64,000 bases of DNA, from positions 62,001 to 126,000 of the forward strand of contig NZ_BAFK01000009.1 in NCBI RefSeq assembly GCF_000296695.1, in the 5' to 3' direction. This document shows, one piece after another, positions 53,666-63,308 of the stretch. Made by a program: the position numbers and the translations under genes. The notes under the pieces are model-generated. The model ran no database searches, was not told where the DNA came from, and saw nothing but the letters and a program-made list of their open reading frames with translations. This DNA comes from Rheinheimera nanhaiensis E407-8. GTDB lineage: Bacteria > Pseudomonadota > Gammaproteobacteria > Enterobacterales > Alteromonadaceae. Numbering within the stretch: the first letter of the stretch is position 1; each line of letters starts with the position of its first letter.

Positions 53666-54153
53666 TGGCGCGTATTTACATCAGTATTGGTAGCAATACC
53701 CGTCGTGATTATCATGTGCGCTCGGCGGTAAAGGCCCTGAAGCAGCAGTTTGGCGCCGTGCAGTTATCGTCGGTGTACGAAAGTGAAGCGGTCGGCTTTG
53801 TCGGTGAGCCATTTTATAATCTGGTTGCTGCTGCAGACACGCTGTTGTCGGTGGCAGAGTGCGTTGCGCTGTTTAAGCAGATTGAAGATCAGTTTGGTCG
53901 CGATCGCAGCGCGGCCAAATTCAGTGGCCGCACGCTGGATCTGGATTTACTGACCTATGATGAGCTGATTTGTCAGCAACCGGTGGAGCTGCCGCGTGCT
54001 GAAATTACCGAAAATGCCTTTGTATTGTGGCCACTGGCGGAACTTGCCCCCGATGCGCTACATCCAGGCAGCGGGCAAACCTACGCCAACTTGTGGCAGA
54101 ACTACAGCAAACAACAAAAATTATGGCCGGTGCCATTTAACTGGAGCGAGTAA
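53665..54153 (+). CDS. folK: 2-amino-4-hydroxy-6-hydroxymethyldihydropteridine pyrophosphokinase
   Basis: Transfers pyrophosphate from ATP to hydroxymethyldihydropterin, the step after FolB. It has 162 residues: [38 protein letters not shown], then the metal-binding [11 protein letters not shown] with RTLDLD, and [21 protein letters not shown]. It starts at the end of folB and is followed by uppP after only two bases, giving a folB-folK-uppP unit. Confidence 0.95.
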   Translation: MARIYISIGSNTRRDYHVRSAVKALKQQFGAVQLSSVYESEAVGFVGEPFYNLVAAADTLLSVAECVALFKQIEDQFGRDRSAAKFSGRTLDLDLLTYDELICQQPVELPRAEITENAFVLWPLAELAPDALHPGSGQTYANLWQNYSKQQKLWPVPFNWSE

Positions 54154-54155
54154 CC

Positions 54156-54959
54156 GTGAGTACAATGGAAGTGATTATTCTGGCCATTATTCAGGGCCTG
54201 ACTGAATTTTTACCTATTTCTTCTTCTGCGCACCTTATTTTGCCGTCAGCCATGTTTGGCTGGCAGGATCAGGGCCTGGTTTTTGATGTAGCGGTGCATG
54301 TGGGCACCCTATTGGCGGTGATGCTGTATTTTCGCCGTGATATCGGCCAATTGACGGTGGGGTGGCTGCAATCGCTGGCTGGTAAACACAGTACCGACAG
54401 TAAACTGGCCTGGTGGGTGATCCTGGCCACTATTCCGGCCGGGCTGGCTGGCTTATTCGGTGCCGGTTTAATTGAAAACTTTTTACGCTCGCCCTATGTC
54501 ATTGCCATTACCACTATCGTATTTGGTTTGGCGCTGTGGCTGGCGGATGCTACCGCTAAGCAAGTGCAAAGTATGGCGCAGCTGAGCTGGAAACAGGCGC
54601 TGCTGATTGGTATCGCCCAGGCGGTGGCACTTATTCCGGGGACGTCGCGCTCGGGTATTACCATGACGGCTGCGCTGATGCTGGGGCTGGATCGGGTGAG
54701 TGCCGCGCGTTTCTCGTTCTTGTTGTCTATCCCTATTATTATCCTTAGCGGTGGTTATCAGGGCGCTAAGCTATTGGCCGAACCCACGCAGTACGATGTC
54801 GGTGCTATTTTGCTTGGCACCGGCTTGTCCTTTATCAGTGCTTTTGTCTGTATTCACCTGTTTTTAAAAGTGATAGAGCGGATGGGGATGTTGCCTTTTG
54901 TCATTTACCGGCTGATTCTGGGTGTGGTGTTGCTGTTGGTGCTTAACAGCGCAGCCTGA
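54156..54959 (+). CDS. uppP: Undecaprenyl-diphosphate phosphatase (BacA/UppP)
   Basis: Recycles the undecaprenyl carrier of peptidoglycan and O-antigen synthesis in the inner membrane. It has 267 residues and about eight hydrophobic helices. Catalytic motifs are [15 protein letters not shown] (about residues 17-31) and [17 protein letters not shown] (about 166-182). The GTG at 54156 or the ATG nine bases later may be used; the difference is three residues. Gene order folK-uppP-cca is conserved. Confidence 0.96.
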   Translation: MSTMEVIILAIIQGLTEFLPISSSAHLILPSAMFGWQDQGLVFDVAVHVGTLLAVMLYFRRDIGQLTVGWLQSLAGKHSTDSKLAWWVILATIPAGLAGLFGAGLIENFLRSPYVIAITTIVFGLALWLADATAKQVQSMAQLSWKQALLIGIAQAVALIPGTSRSGITMTAALMLGLDRVSAARFSFLLSIPIIILSGGYQGAKLLAEPTQYDVGAILLGTGLSFISAFVCIHLFLKVIERMGMLPFVIYRLILGVVLLLVLNSAA

Positions 54960-54980
54960 TTAGCGCGCAGCCTGATTAGC
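54949..54980 (+). repeat. 16-bp tandem duplication across the uppP stop codon, with CTTAAG palindromes after it
   Basis: GCGCAGCCTGATTAGC occurs at 54949-54964 and again at 54965-54980, and a partial third copy begins at 54981. The TGA of uppP lies in the first copy. Three GCTTAAGC-like palindromes follow before the convergent cca gene (near 54986, 55002 and 55018), possibly a shared terminator region. Confidence 0.8.
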
Positions 54981-55026
54981 GCGCAGCTTAAGCAATACAT
55001 AGCTTAAGCCGCGCTATGCTTAAGCC

Positions 55027-56253
55027 TTACACAGCCAGCCACTGCTGTTTAGCGGCCTGAATGGCTGCTAAACGGGCGCGCTGTAAGCCCTGTTTTATCG
55101 CTTCGCCTTGCAGACCCTGAGCGACCATATCTTTTGCCGAAACCTGCTGCGCCGCGCCGGCCAGCGCCTGCAGGTAGTCTGCCTGCCGGTATTCTGCCTG
55201 CTCAAAGCCGGTGCGGCCGCGTAAATCGGCGGTGCAGCACAGCAGGATGGCATCCAGCCGGGCCGGTTTACGCCATAAGTCGATAGCGTCAAACAGTTTT
55301 AACACAGTGGCACTTTTCAGCTCAAGGGCGCGGTGCACCAGCTGATGGTACTCACATACTAACAGCGCCAGTTCACGGCAATCATTTGGTACTTTCAGCC
55401 GGTCACACAGCTGGTTTATCAGCGGCAGCCCGGTATGTTCATGGCCATGATGCGACGGCCAAAGCTCAGGTTTAGTGACGCCTTTACCCAAATCATGCAC
55501 CAGCGCAGCAAAGCGGATATCGCTACGCGCTGATAACATGGCGGCCTGTTCCAGTACCAGCAGTGTATGCACGCCGGTATCAATTTCCGGGTGCCACTGG
55601 GGTGGTTGCGGCACACCCCATAAGGCGGCCAGCTCAGGCATTAATACCTGCAAGGCGCCGGTATCGTACAGCAATTGAAAGTAAGCTTGTGGTGTGCGCT
55701 CGCCAAGCGCTTTGGCGGTTTCCTGCCATACCCGCTCCGGTGTTAACGTCACAAGCTCGTCTGCCAGTGTGCGCATCAGCTGTTGGGTTTCGGTCGCTAC
55801 GCTAAAGCCCAAATGCGCATAGCGGGCATAAAAGCGGGCTACCCGCAGCACGCGCAGCGGATCTTCGGCAAAGGCATCAGACACATGGCGCAGCACCTTA
55901 TGCTTCAGATCGGCCACGCCGCCAAAGGGGTCAATCAGCTGGCCGTCGTCAGCTTGCGCGATGGCGTTAATGGTTAAATCACGCCGTTGTAAATCCTGCT
56001 CCAGGGTGACATCCGGTGCGGCATACACGCTAAAGCCGGTATAACCGCGGCCGCTTTTACGCTCGGTGCGCGCCAGTGCGTGCTCTTCTTTGGTTTTAGG
56101 GTGTAAAAAGACCGGAAAGTCTTTACCGACCTGCTGATAGCCCAAATCCAGCATTTGCTGCGGCGTGGCCCCTACCACCACCCAGTCGCGTTCATGAAAC
56201 GGATAACCTAAAAGGGTGTCGCGAACGGCACCGCCCACCAGATAACGTTGCAC
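55027..56253 (-). CDS. cca: CCA-adding enzyme (tRNA nucleotidyltransferase with HD domain)
   Basis: Adds and repairs the CCA end of tRNAs. It has 408 residues (E. coli 412). The GTG at 56253 is chosen because AGGA lies seven bases before it and the product starts [16 protein letters not shown]; longer frames to 56283 or 56337 are not supported. The polymerase core has [14 protein letters not shown], and [11 protein letters not shown]; the central block is [19 protein letters not shown]. The C-terminal HD phosphohydrolase domain has [23 protein letters not shown]. It is convergent with folB-folK-uppP. Confidence 0.97.
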   Translation of the reverse strand: MQRYLVGGAVRDTLLGYPFHERDWVVVGATPQQMLDLGYQQVGKDFPVFLHPKTKEEHALARTERKSGRGYTGFSVYAAPDVTLEQDLQRRDLTINAIAQADDGQLIDPFGGVADLKHKVLRHVSDAFAEDPLRVLRVARFYARYAHLGFSVATETQQLMRTLADELVTLTPERVWQETAKALGERTPQAYFQLLYDTGALQVLMPELAALWGVPQPPQWHPEIDTGVHTLLVLEQAAMLSARSDIRFAALVHDLGKGVTKPELWPSHHGHEHTGLPLINQLCDRLKVPNDCRELALLVCEYHQLVHRALELKSATVLKLFDAIDLWRKPARLDAILLCCTADLRGRTGFEQAEYRQADYLQALAGAAQQVSAKDMVAQGLQGEAIKQGLQRARLAAIQAAKQQWLAV

Positions 56254-56352
56254 CGGCTTTCCTGTTGCGTGATTTTTTGCCATTATACCCGCCGAGTTGC
56301 AAAATGCACGGCTGCACCAGGGTGCAGTACACTTCAATCAGCAGGATGCCGT

Positions 56353-57282
56353 ATGTATACCGGATTTTTTGGCTTAAGCAGTGCGCCATTTTCCATTGCG
56401 CCCAACCCGGATTTTATGTACCTGAGCCCACGCCATGCCGAGGCCTTAGCGCATTTACGTTTTGGTTTAGGTGAGGCCGGCGGCTTTGTGCTGCTCACCG
56501 GTGAAGTGGGCACCGGTAAAACCACCGTTTCGCGCTGTTTGCTACAGGAGCTGGACGATAAGGCCGAGGTCGCCTTTATTCTAAACCCAACCCTCTCAGA
56601 GCTGGAGTTGTTAGCGGCCATTTGTGATGAGCTGAAAATTCGCTATAAGAAAGCCGATGCCAGCCTGAAGCTGCTGGGCGACAAAATTAAAGCGCGCTTG
56701 CTGAAAAACCACGAAGCCGGCAAACACACTTTGCTGATCATTGATGAAGCACAGCATTTACAGCCAGCGGTGCTGGAGCAGCTCAGGCTGCTGACGAATC
56801 TGGAAACCAATACCCGTAAATTGCTGCAGGTGATTTTAATCGGCCAGCCTGAGCTGCAGCAACTGCTAAAACGTAATGATTTACGCCAGTTAGCCCAGCG
56901 CATCACCGCACGCTACCACTTACTGCCGTTAACGCCGGATGAGGTCAGGCACTACCTGAAGTTTCGCTTGCAGGTGGCTGGCTGCAGCCGGCCGGTGTTT
57001 AGTGAGGCGGCAATAAAACGCTTGTACCAGTTATCCGGCGGTATACCGCGGCTGCTGAATTTAATGGCCGACAGGGCCTTGCTGGGCGCTTACAGCCAGC
57101 AGCAGGCGATGGTGAGCGACAAGCTGGTGCGCCAGGCCGCCGGCGAAATTTTGCCACTGTCACAGCAAAGCAAGGCTGTGGCGCTGCCACGCTGGTTCTG
57201 GCCTGTGGTAGGCCTTTGCGCTATAGTGCTGGGCTTCGGCTTAGCCATGTTGGTGCTACCCTGGCTCGCCACCCAGTCATGA
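56353..57282 (+). CDS. ExeA/GspA-like AAA ATPase, short form
   Basis: A 309-residue P-loop ATPase of the ExeA/GspA type that helps assemble the type II secretin. Walker A is GEVGTGKTT (residues 50-58), Walker B LLIIDEAQH (about 133), and there is a sensor region LGQPELQQLLKR. A single C-terminal membrane helix (WFWPVVGLCAIVLGFGLAMLVL) ends the protein; the peptidoglycan-binding domain of full-length ExeA (about 547 residues) is absent. The ATG at 56353 follows AGGA. It is the first of a two-gene unit with the GspB-like gene, with the cca gene divergent. Confidence 0.85.
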   Translation: MYTGFFGLSSAPFSIAPNPDFMYLSPRHAEALAHLRFGLGEAGGFVLLTGEVGTGKTTVSRCLLQELDDKAEVAFILNPTLSELELLAAICDELKIRYKKADASLKLLGDKIKARLLKNHEAGKHTLLIIDEAQHLQPAVLEQLRLLTNLETNTRKLLQVILIGQPELQQLLKRNDLRQLAQRITARYHLLPLTPDEVRHYLKFRLQVAGCSRPVFSEAAIKRLYQLSGGIPRLLNLMADRALLGAYSQQQAMVSDKLVRQAAGEILPLSQQSKAVALPRWFWPVVGLCAIVLGFGLAMLVLPWLATQS

Positions 57283-57302
57283 CAAGGTGTAGAACAGACT
57301 AG

Positions 57303-58088
57303 ATGTCAATTTTAATGGATGCGCTAAAACAACAGCAGCAACAAACACTACCGCAGCCCAATGACAGCTCGGCCTTCTGGCGCAAGTTGGCGCTGGCGTT
57401 AGCCCTGTTGTTAGCGCTGTGTCTGGGGGCTTTGCTGGCCTATTGGTTTACGCCGGCTGCCACTGTGCCCGGCCAAGCCAGTAACAGCACCGTGCCCGCC
57501 GCAGTGGCTGAGCCTGCCAGCAGCGCGCAAATTATTGCGGCATTAACGCTAAACCCTGATACCGCCTCACCGACACAGCTACCACAACAGTTGGAGCAAA
57601 GCCTGAACCCGCCGCCGGCGCCGGTACAAGAGCAGTTTGTTACCCCGCCACCGGTGGCGACCATGACTGCCGGTACTGCCGCCGCCGAGCCACAGCCATT
57701 GCAGGCCAGCAGTAAAGCCACTGCCGAGCCGATCGCCAGCAGCACTGAAGTGTCGGCCGAGCTCAGAGATAAATTTGCCTCGGCGCTGGAAGCCACTGCG
57801 CAGAATGTGCGCCCAAGCGCTGTGCCCAGCCATACTGCGCCAGCGGTTGATATCGCCAGCCTGGAGCGGACATTACAGCTGCAGATCCCGCCGCTTAAAT
57901 TTGAGGCTCACGTCTATGCCACCAGCACTAATCAGCGCTGGGTCAAGGTGAATGGCAAAACGCTGCAGGAAGGCCAGTGGGTAACGGCCGATATCCGTAT
58001 CAAAGAAATTACGCCGCAGTTTGTGCTGCTGCAGCTGGGTAATCAGTTATTCAGCATGGCGGCGCTAAGCGAATGGCAGGGCATCTGA
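57303..58088 (+). CDS. GspB/ExeB-like type II secretion assembly protein
   Basis: A 261-residue protein with the GspB layout: a short cytoplasmic tail MSILMDALKQQQQQ, one membrane helix (LALALALLLALCLGALLAYWF, about 29-49), a long Pro/Ala/Ser-rich linker (about 55-175), and a C-terminal domain (about 180-261) of the T2SSB type (LQIPPLKFEAHVYATS, RWVKVNGKTLQEGQWV). It would act with the GspA-like ATPase in the inner membrane. No other type II secretion gene is near, so the main gsp cluster must lie elsewhere. Confidence 0.85.
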   Translation: MSILMDALKQQQQQTLPQPNDSSAFWRKLALALALLLALCLGALLAYWFTPAATVPGQASNSTVPAAVAEPASSAQIIAALTLNPDTASPTQLPQQLEQSLNPPPAPVQEQFVTPPPVATMTAGTAAAEPQPLQASSKATAEPIASSTEVSAELRDKFASALEATAQNVRPSAVPSHTAPAVDIASLERTLQLQIPPLKFEAHVYATSTNQRWVKVNGKTLQEGQWVTADIRIKEITPQFVLLQLGNQLFSMAALSEWQGI

Positions 58089-58098
58089 CTAGCTACGG

Positions 58099-59235
58099 CT
58101 AGATATAGTTACGCACATCCAGACCGTATTTTTTCAGCTCCACACAGCTGTCTATCTGCTCTTCCTGCTGGCGGGCTAGATCCAGTACCTTAGGTGTAAC
58201 ATGGTGCTGGTGCACACTGTGGTAAAACACCTTCACTTTAGGTAATAACGGCTTTTTGGCGTTATTTTCCAATACCAGCGCCAGTTTGCCACTCGTCAGT
58301 TTTACCACTGAGCCTGGCGGATAAATACCAATACATTTAATAAACTGCTGCAGCAGTTCGGCATCCAGCTTGTGTGGTGTGCGTTCGAGCAGCAAGCGCG
58401 ACGCTGCCAGCGGCCCCAGTTTGCTGGTTTGTGGCGAGGTGAGTTTTTCATAGCTGTTGACAATAGCCAGCATGCGGCTGGCTTTTTCGATTTGACCGGC
58501 GCTGATCTTCGGTGAGCCGCTGCCATCAAGGTGGGCGCAGTGCTGGCTGATCCACAGCGAGACTTCACCGGACAGATTAGCGGTTTTTTGCAGCGCATTT
58601 AAGCTGGCCGGTATCGCTTTGTGATCTTCGGCTTGCAGCAGATCAGGGTTTATCGCTTTGCCAATATCATGCAGCAGTGCCGCGGTAATAAGGGCCTGCA
58701 CCTTGTGTGGCGGCAAATTCAGGTAACGGCCAAAGGCCGCCATATAAACAGCACAATTAATACTGTGCTGCAGCAGGCTGTCGCTTTGCTCGGCAATGCG
58801 GCTTAAGCATAACAGCACATCCTGATTGCGGCTAATCGACTCGGCCAGGCCGGCACTGACTTCGTAAACCAGGGTGAGATCAATTTGCTGCTGCTGGCGC
58901 GCCGCGTCCAGTAGCTGGCGCTGGGCTTTTTGCGTATTTAGCAGGGCGCGTTCGGCCTTGGGCCACTCATCACTAAATAAACTGCGTGCTGCGGCCTCAT
59001 CGCTGCGAGCGGTTGGGGTGGTGCTATCAGTAAGGCCTTCTGCCGGCTCGGGTTTCAGGGCTTTGGCCGGATCGACCAGCACCACCTGCACGCCTTTACG
59101 GCGCAGCATATCGACGGCCTGGGCATTACGTACCCAACCGGCATGCTTAACGATCACTTCGCCGCTTTGTTGTAGCACCTGCACCACGTAGCTTCCCGGC
59201 TGCAGATCAGCGATGCGGACTTCCTGATACGGCAT
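58099..59235 (-). CDS. HD-GYP-like domain protein with degenerate signature
   Basis: A 378-residue protein. The N-terminal part (1-120) resembles DUF3391, commonly joined to HD-GYP cyclic di-GMP phosphodiesterases. The HD motif is kept (AALLHDIGKAINPDLL, about residue 200), but the metal-binding HHE...DGSGYP motif reads HCAHLDGSGSP, so the second His, the Glu and the Tyr are changed. This predicts weak or no phosphodiesterase activity and perhaps a binding role. AAAGGTG precedes the ATG. It is separated from putA by a terminator. Confidence 0.85.
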   Translation of the reverse strand: MPYQEVRIADLQPGSYVVQVLQQSGEVIVKHAGWVRNAQAVDMLRRKGVQVVLVDPAKALKPEPAEGLTDSTTPTARSDEAAARSLFSDEWPKAERALLNTQKAQRQLLDAARQQQQIDLTLVYEVSAGLAESISRNQDVLLCLSRIAEQSDSLLQHSINCAVYMAAFGRYLNLPPHKVQALITAALLHDIGKAINPDLLQAEDHKAIPASLNALQKTANLSGEVSLWISQHCAHLDGSGSPKISAGQIEKASRMLAIVNSYEKLTSPQTSKLGPLAASRLLLERTPHKLDAELLQQFIKCIGIYPPGSVVKLTSGKLALVLENNAKKPLLPKVKVFYHSVHQHHVTPKVLDLARQQEEQIDSCVELKKYGLDVRNYI

Positions 59236-59353
59236 CTATTACACCTTTGCCAAACGCTTTGTTAGCGGCTCAGTATACCTGAAGCACCTTAACTATAAAT
59301 TAACAAAAAGATGATTTGTCGTTGCGCTGCGACAATATGAGTTAAAACATAGC

Positions 59354-59379
59354 ATAAAGCCCGTAAAAACGGGCTTTAT
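59354..59379 (-). terminator. Terminator downstream of putA
   Basis: ATAAAGCCCGT-AAAA-ACGGGCTTTAT, a perfect 11-bp stem. The minus strand continues with poorer T-rich sequence. It separates putA from the HD-GYP gene. Confidence 0.85.
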
Positions 59380-59400
59380 CATAGGGCTGGCGGCGAAATA

Positions 59401-62400
59401 TTAACCGAGGTTGTCTGCCATCGTCATCAACGACGCATTACCACCAGCAGCGGTGGTGTTGATGGTGATGGTTTTTTCTGTCACCAGACGCTGCAGTAAC
59501 TGTGGGCCGGCCGGTGCGGTAATGAGCGGCAATATTGCCCCTGGGCGCGCGGCAATCAGCTCGGCGCACAGCGGTTTTACCGCACTGCTCACGTCCACCA
59601 TGGCACCGGCCAGATCAGCATGCGCCAGTAAGGTAGTCAGGCAGTCCAGCCGCACCACCGCCAGCAAATGCTGTGGCATGCCGGCTTGTTGTAAGGCTTT
59701 AATGCAGGCTTCGGCTTCAGCAAAATCCTGCTCTTCTACCGCCGTGATCACCGCATTACCAGCGGCCAGTGCGGTAATAATAGCGACCAGCCAGTAGCTA
59801 AAGCTGCTGCTATCGTCACGTACCAGTGCCAGCACGCCGCGTGGGTCCAGCACCAGCATATTGCTTTCACCGGTGGGGCCGGGCAGGCTCACGGGCTGTT
59901 GCAGTTCGCGCTCAACCCGCTGCAGTTTTTGCTGCGCCAGGGTCAGTACCTGCTCTAAATCCGGCTCCTGCTTGTTTACTACGCTGTTAGCGGCCAGCGA
60001 GGCCAAGAACTGCCGCAGTACCGAGGTGCGCTGGTTAATCGGCAGCATGGCCCAGGCCTGTTGGGCGCTGGCAGCTACCGGCATGGCGTAGGCCACGGCG
60101 TTGCTGGTGGTTTCACTTAGCAGGCTATGGCGTTTTTGCTCGCTCAGCTCCGGGCAGCTGACATCCAGATTATCTTTTACCAGCCGGGTTAAATAAAGCG
60201 GACCGCCGGCTTTAGGGCCGGTGCCTGACAAACCGCGGCCGCCAAACGGCTGCACGCCGACCACAGCGCCAATCATATTACGGTTAACATAAATATTGCC
60301 GGCTTTAATGTCGCGGGCAATACGACGGGTAAACTGCTCAATACGGCTGTGGACGCCCATGGTTAAACCATAACCGGTGGCATTGATCTGGTTGATAATG
60401 CTATCAAGCTCATCGGCCTTAAAGCGGATAATGTGCACCACAGGGCCAAATACCTCACGCTCCAGCACGGTTAAATCGCTGATTTCGTACAGGCGCGGGG
60501 CAAAGAAGTAGTGTTTACCTTCCTGCGGAATGGCGCACTCATAATGCAAGGTGGCTTTATCGGCCAGATACTGCACATGGGCGCTTAAACGCTCATGGGC
60601 TTTGGCGTCGATGACCGGGCCTAAGTCGGTGCTAAGCCATTGCGGGTCGCCGACATGCAGCTGGGCCATAGCGCCTTTTAACATGGTGATAATTTTATCG
60701 GCCACGTCTTCTTGTAAAAACAGTACCCGAAGCGCTGAGCAGCGCTGGCCGGCACTTTGGAAACCTGAGGAGATCACATCGTCCACCACCTGCTCCGGCA
60801 GGGCGGTAGAGTCGACAATCATACAGTTTTGGCCACCGGTTTCAGCAATCAGCGGCACCGGCTCGCCACCACGCTCGGCCAGCTTACGGGCGATCCAGCA
60901 GCCGGTTTCGGTAGAGCCGGTAAACATCACGCCCTGAATGCGGCTGTCCGGTACTATGTGCTCGCCTACCTGACGGCCAGGGGCAATCACCAATTGCACC
61001 ACATGCTCGGGCATACCGCAGTCGCGCATAATCTCGACGGTGCGAATGGCGATTAAACTGGTTTGCTCGGCCGGTTTGGCGACCACAGTGTTACCGGTAA
61101 CAATGGCTGCTGCCACCTGGCCCAGGAAAATGGCCAGCGGGAAGTTCCACGGGCTGATACATAAAAACACCCCGCGCGCCTGCTGCGGCTTGGCAAACAG
61201 CTCTTCGGCACGGGCGGCATAATAGCGGCAAAAGTCGATGGCTTCGCGCACTTCAGCCACGCTGTCACCCAGGGTTTTGCCGGCTTCTTTTACGCACAGC
61301 GCCAACAGCTCATTGCGGTGCACTTCTAATGCATCGCCAATGCGGCGCAGCAGCGCAGAGCGCTCGCTGACGTCGGTCTGAGACCAACTGGCAAAGGCGC
61401 TATCAGCATTGGCCAGGATCTGCTGCATTTGGTTTTCGTCGGCATAGTGCAGGTAGCCAATAATCTCGTCCAGATTGGCCGGGTTGGTTACCGGCACCGC
61501 ATCGTGTTGCACTGGTAGCTGTTTAATGCTGTCAAACCACAGCGACATCACTTTTTTAACCTGCTCTAACTGGTCAATGTCGGTCAGGTCCAGGCCATTG
61601 GAATTGAGCCGCTCGCTACCGTATAAATTGGCCGGCAGCGGAATTTGCCGGTTGCGCACACTTTGCCAGCCGCGTACCGTTTCTACCGGATCAGACAGCA
61701 GCGATTCAACCGGTATGGTTTCATCAACGATGTTGTTAACAAAGGAGCTGTTGGCGCCGTTTTCCAGCAAGCGGCGCACCAAGTATGCCAGCAGGTCGGA
61801 GTGTTCGCCCACCGGCGCATAAATGCGGCAGGGGATCTTGTCTTTAATGACGATTTCATCATACAGCGCATCGCCCATACCGTGCAGGCGCTGAAACTCA
61901 AAACCGCTGTAATCGCTGGTCATTTCCATAATGGTAGCGACAGTGTACGCATTATGGGTGGCAAATTGCGGGTAAATGCTGTCGCGGTAGCTGAGCATTT
62001 TCTTGGCACAGGCCTGATACGACACATCGGTTGACGGCTTGCGGCTAAATACCGGGAAGTCGCTAAAGCCTTCTAACTGGCTTAGTTTAATTTCGGTATC
62101 CCAATAGGCACCTTTTACCAGCCGTACCATCATTTTACGGCCAACTTTCAGTGCTAACTCGCGCAGCCACTCGATCACATGGATGCCACGCTTTTGGTAC
62201 GCCTGTACCGCTAAACCAAAACCTTCCCAGCCCTCCAGCGCCGGATCGCTAAACACCGCCTCAATAATATCCAGTGACAAGTCCAGCCGGTCGGCTTCTT
62301 CAGCGTCAATAGTAAAGCCAATGTCATAGGCTTTCGCAGCCAGTGCCAGCTGTTTTACCCTGGGCACCAGCTCGTTTATTACGCGGTCGCGGTGGCTAAA

Positions 62401-63177
62401 TTCGTAGCGTGGGTGAATGGCCGACAGCTTGACGGAAATGCCCGGGCTGTTAAAGGGGCCACGGCCATTGGCGGCTTTACCTATGGTGTCGATGGCGCGC
62501 ATATAGCTGTCAAAGTAGCGATCGGCATCGGCCATGGTACGGGCGCCTTCGCCCAGCATGTCGTAGGAATAACGAAAGCCTTTGGCTTCCATCTCGGTCG
62601 CGCGCTCAAGCGCCGCATCAATAGTGGTGCCCATCACAAACTGGGCGCCCATAATTTGCATGGCATAACGCACTGCCTGACGGATCACCGGCTCGCCTAA
62701 GCGGCCACAGGTGCGTTTTAACAGGCCAAATTGTTGTTTCTTTTGCTCATCTGAATAGTTGACCAGCTTACCGGTTAACAGCAGGCCCCAGGCTGAGGCA
62801 TTCACAAACAGCGAGCTGCTGTTGCCCAGGTGCGAACTCCAGTCGCCCTGCGACAGCTTGTCGCGGATTAAGCGGTCGGCCGTGGTTTTATCCGGCACCC
62901 GCAGCAGGGCTTCGGCCAGACACATCAACACCAGGCCTTCTTCGGTCGACAAGGAGAATTCATTTAATAAGGCATCAACGCCACCTTTGCCCACCTGGGC
63001 CTGGCGGATAGTCAGCACTAACTGGCGGGCACGTTCCCAGGCACGGCTGCGGGCATTAACGCCAATATCGGCCAGTGGCAACAGGTAACTTAATACCTTG
63101 TCTTCATCAGCGCGGTAGAAATCTCGGATAGTTTGACGCAGCGGTTGGGTGGCAACCAGGGAACCGTGATACAGCAT
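59401..63177 (-). CDS. putA: Bifunctional proline dehydrogenase / L-glutamate gamma-semialdehyde dehydrogenase (no DNA-binding domain)
   Basis: Oxidises proline to glutamate in two coupled steps, passing electrons to quinone through FAD. It has 1258 residues. The proline dehydrogenase barrel is about 190-480 (MLGEGARTMADADRYFDSY, GISVKLSAIHPRYEFSHRDRV, MVRLVKGAYWDTEIKLSQ). The aldehyde dehydrogenase domain is about 570-1030, with GEPVPLIAETGGQNCMIVDST and the catalytic Cys in SAGQRCSALRVLF. Unlike E. coli PutA (1320) it begins directly in the alpha domain without the ribbon-helix-helix repressor, so its control must come from elsewhere, probably the adjacent Lrp-type gene. A C-terminal ALDH-like domain is present. 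Confidence 0.96.
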   Translation of the reverse strand: MLYHGSLVATQPLRQTIRDFYRADEDKVLSYLLPLADIGVNARSRAWERARQLVLTIRQAQVGKGGVDALLNEFSLSTEEGLVLMCLAEALLRVPDKTTADRLIRDKLSQGDWSSHLGNSSSLFVNASAWGLLLTGKLVNYSDEQKKQQFGLLKRTCGRLGEPVIRQAVRYAMQIMGAQFVMGTTIDAALERATEMEAKGFRYSYDMLGEGARTMADADRYFDSYMRAIDTIGKAANGRGPFNSPGISVKLSAIHPRYEFSHRDRVINELVPRVKQLALAAKAYDIGFTIDAEEADRLDLSLDIIEAVFSDPALEGWEGFGLAVQAYQKRGIHVIEWLRELALKVGRKMMVRLVKGAYWDTEIKLSQLEGFSDFPVFSRKPSTDVSYQACAKKMLSYRDSIYPQFATHNAYTVATIMEMTSDYSGFEFQRLHGMGDALYDEIVIKDKIPCRIYAPVGEHSDLLAYLVRRLLENGANSSFVNNIVDETIPVESLLSDPVETVRGWQSVRNRQIPLPANLYGSERLNSNGLDLTDIDQLEQVKKVMSLWFDSIKQLPVQHDAVPVTNPANLDEIIGYLHYADENQMQQILANADSAFASWSQTDVSERSALLRRIGDALEVHRNELLALCVKEAGKTLGDSVAEVREAIDFCRYYAARAEELFAKPQQARGVFLCISPWNFPLAIFLGQVAAAIVTGNTVVAKPAEQTSLIAIRTVEIMRDCGMPEHVVQLVIAPGRQVGEHIVPDSRIQGVMFTGSTETGCWIARKLAERGGEPVPLIAETGGQNCMIVDSTALPEQVVDDVISSGFQSAGQRCSALRVLFLQEDVADKIITMLKGAMAQLHVGDPQWLSTDLGPVIDAKAHERLSAHVQYLADKATLHYECAIPQEGKHYFFAPRLYEISDLTVLEREVFGPVVHIIRFKADELDSIINQINATGYGLTMGVHSRIEQFTRRIARDIKAGNIYVNRNMIGAVVGVQPFGGRGLSGTGPKAGGPLYLTRLVKDNLDVSCPELSEQKRHSLLSETTSNAVAYAMPVAASAQQAWAMLPINQRTSVLRQFLASLAANSVVNKQEPDLEQVLTLAQQKLQRVERELQQPVSLPGPTGESNMLVLDPRGVLALVRDDSSSFSYWLVAIITALAAGNAVITAVEEQDFAEAEACIKALQQAGMPQHLLAVVRLDCLTTLLAHADLAGAMVDVSSAVKPLCAELIAARPGAILPLITAPAGPQLLQRLVTEKTITINTTAAGGNASLMTMADNLG

Positions 63178-63308
63178 TGCAGTTAGCTTCCTGACAAGAA
63201 TAAGAATGCGGCATTTTAGTAAAATGTCCGCAGCATAGGGTGGTTATTTTTGCGTTTTAACCCTATATAATTCTGTCTTAATTCAGTAAAACCAGAAAAA
63301 TTACTGCC

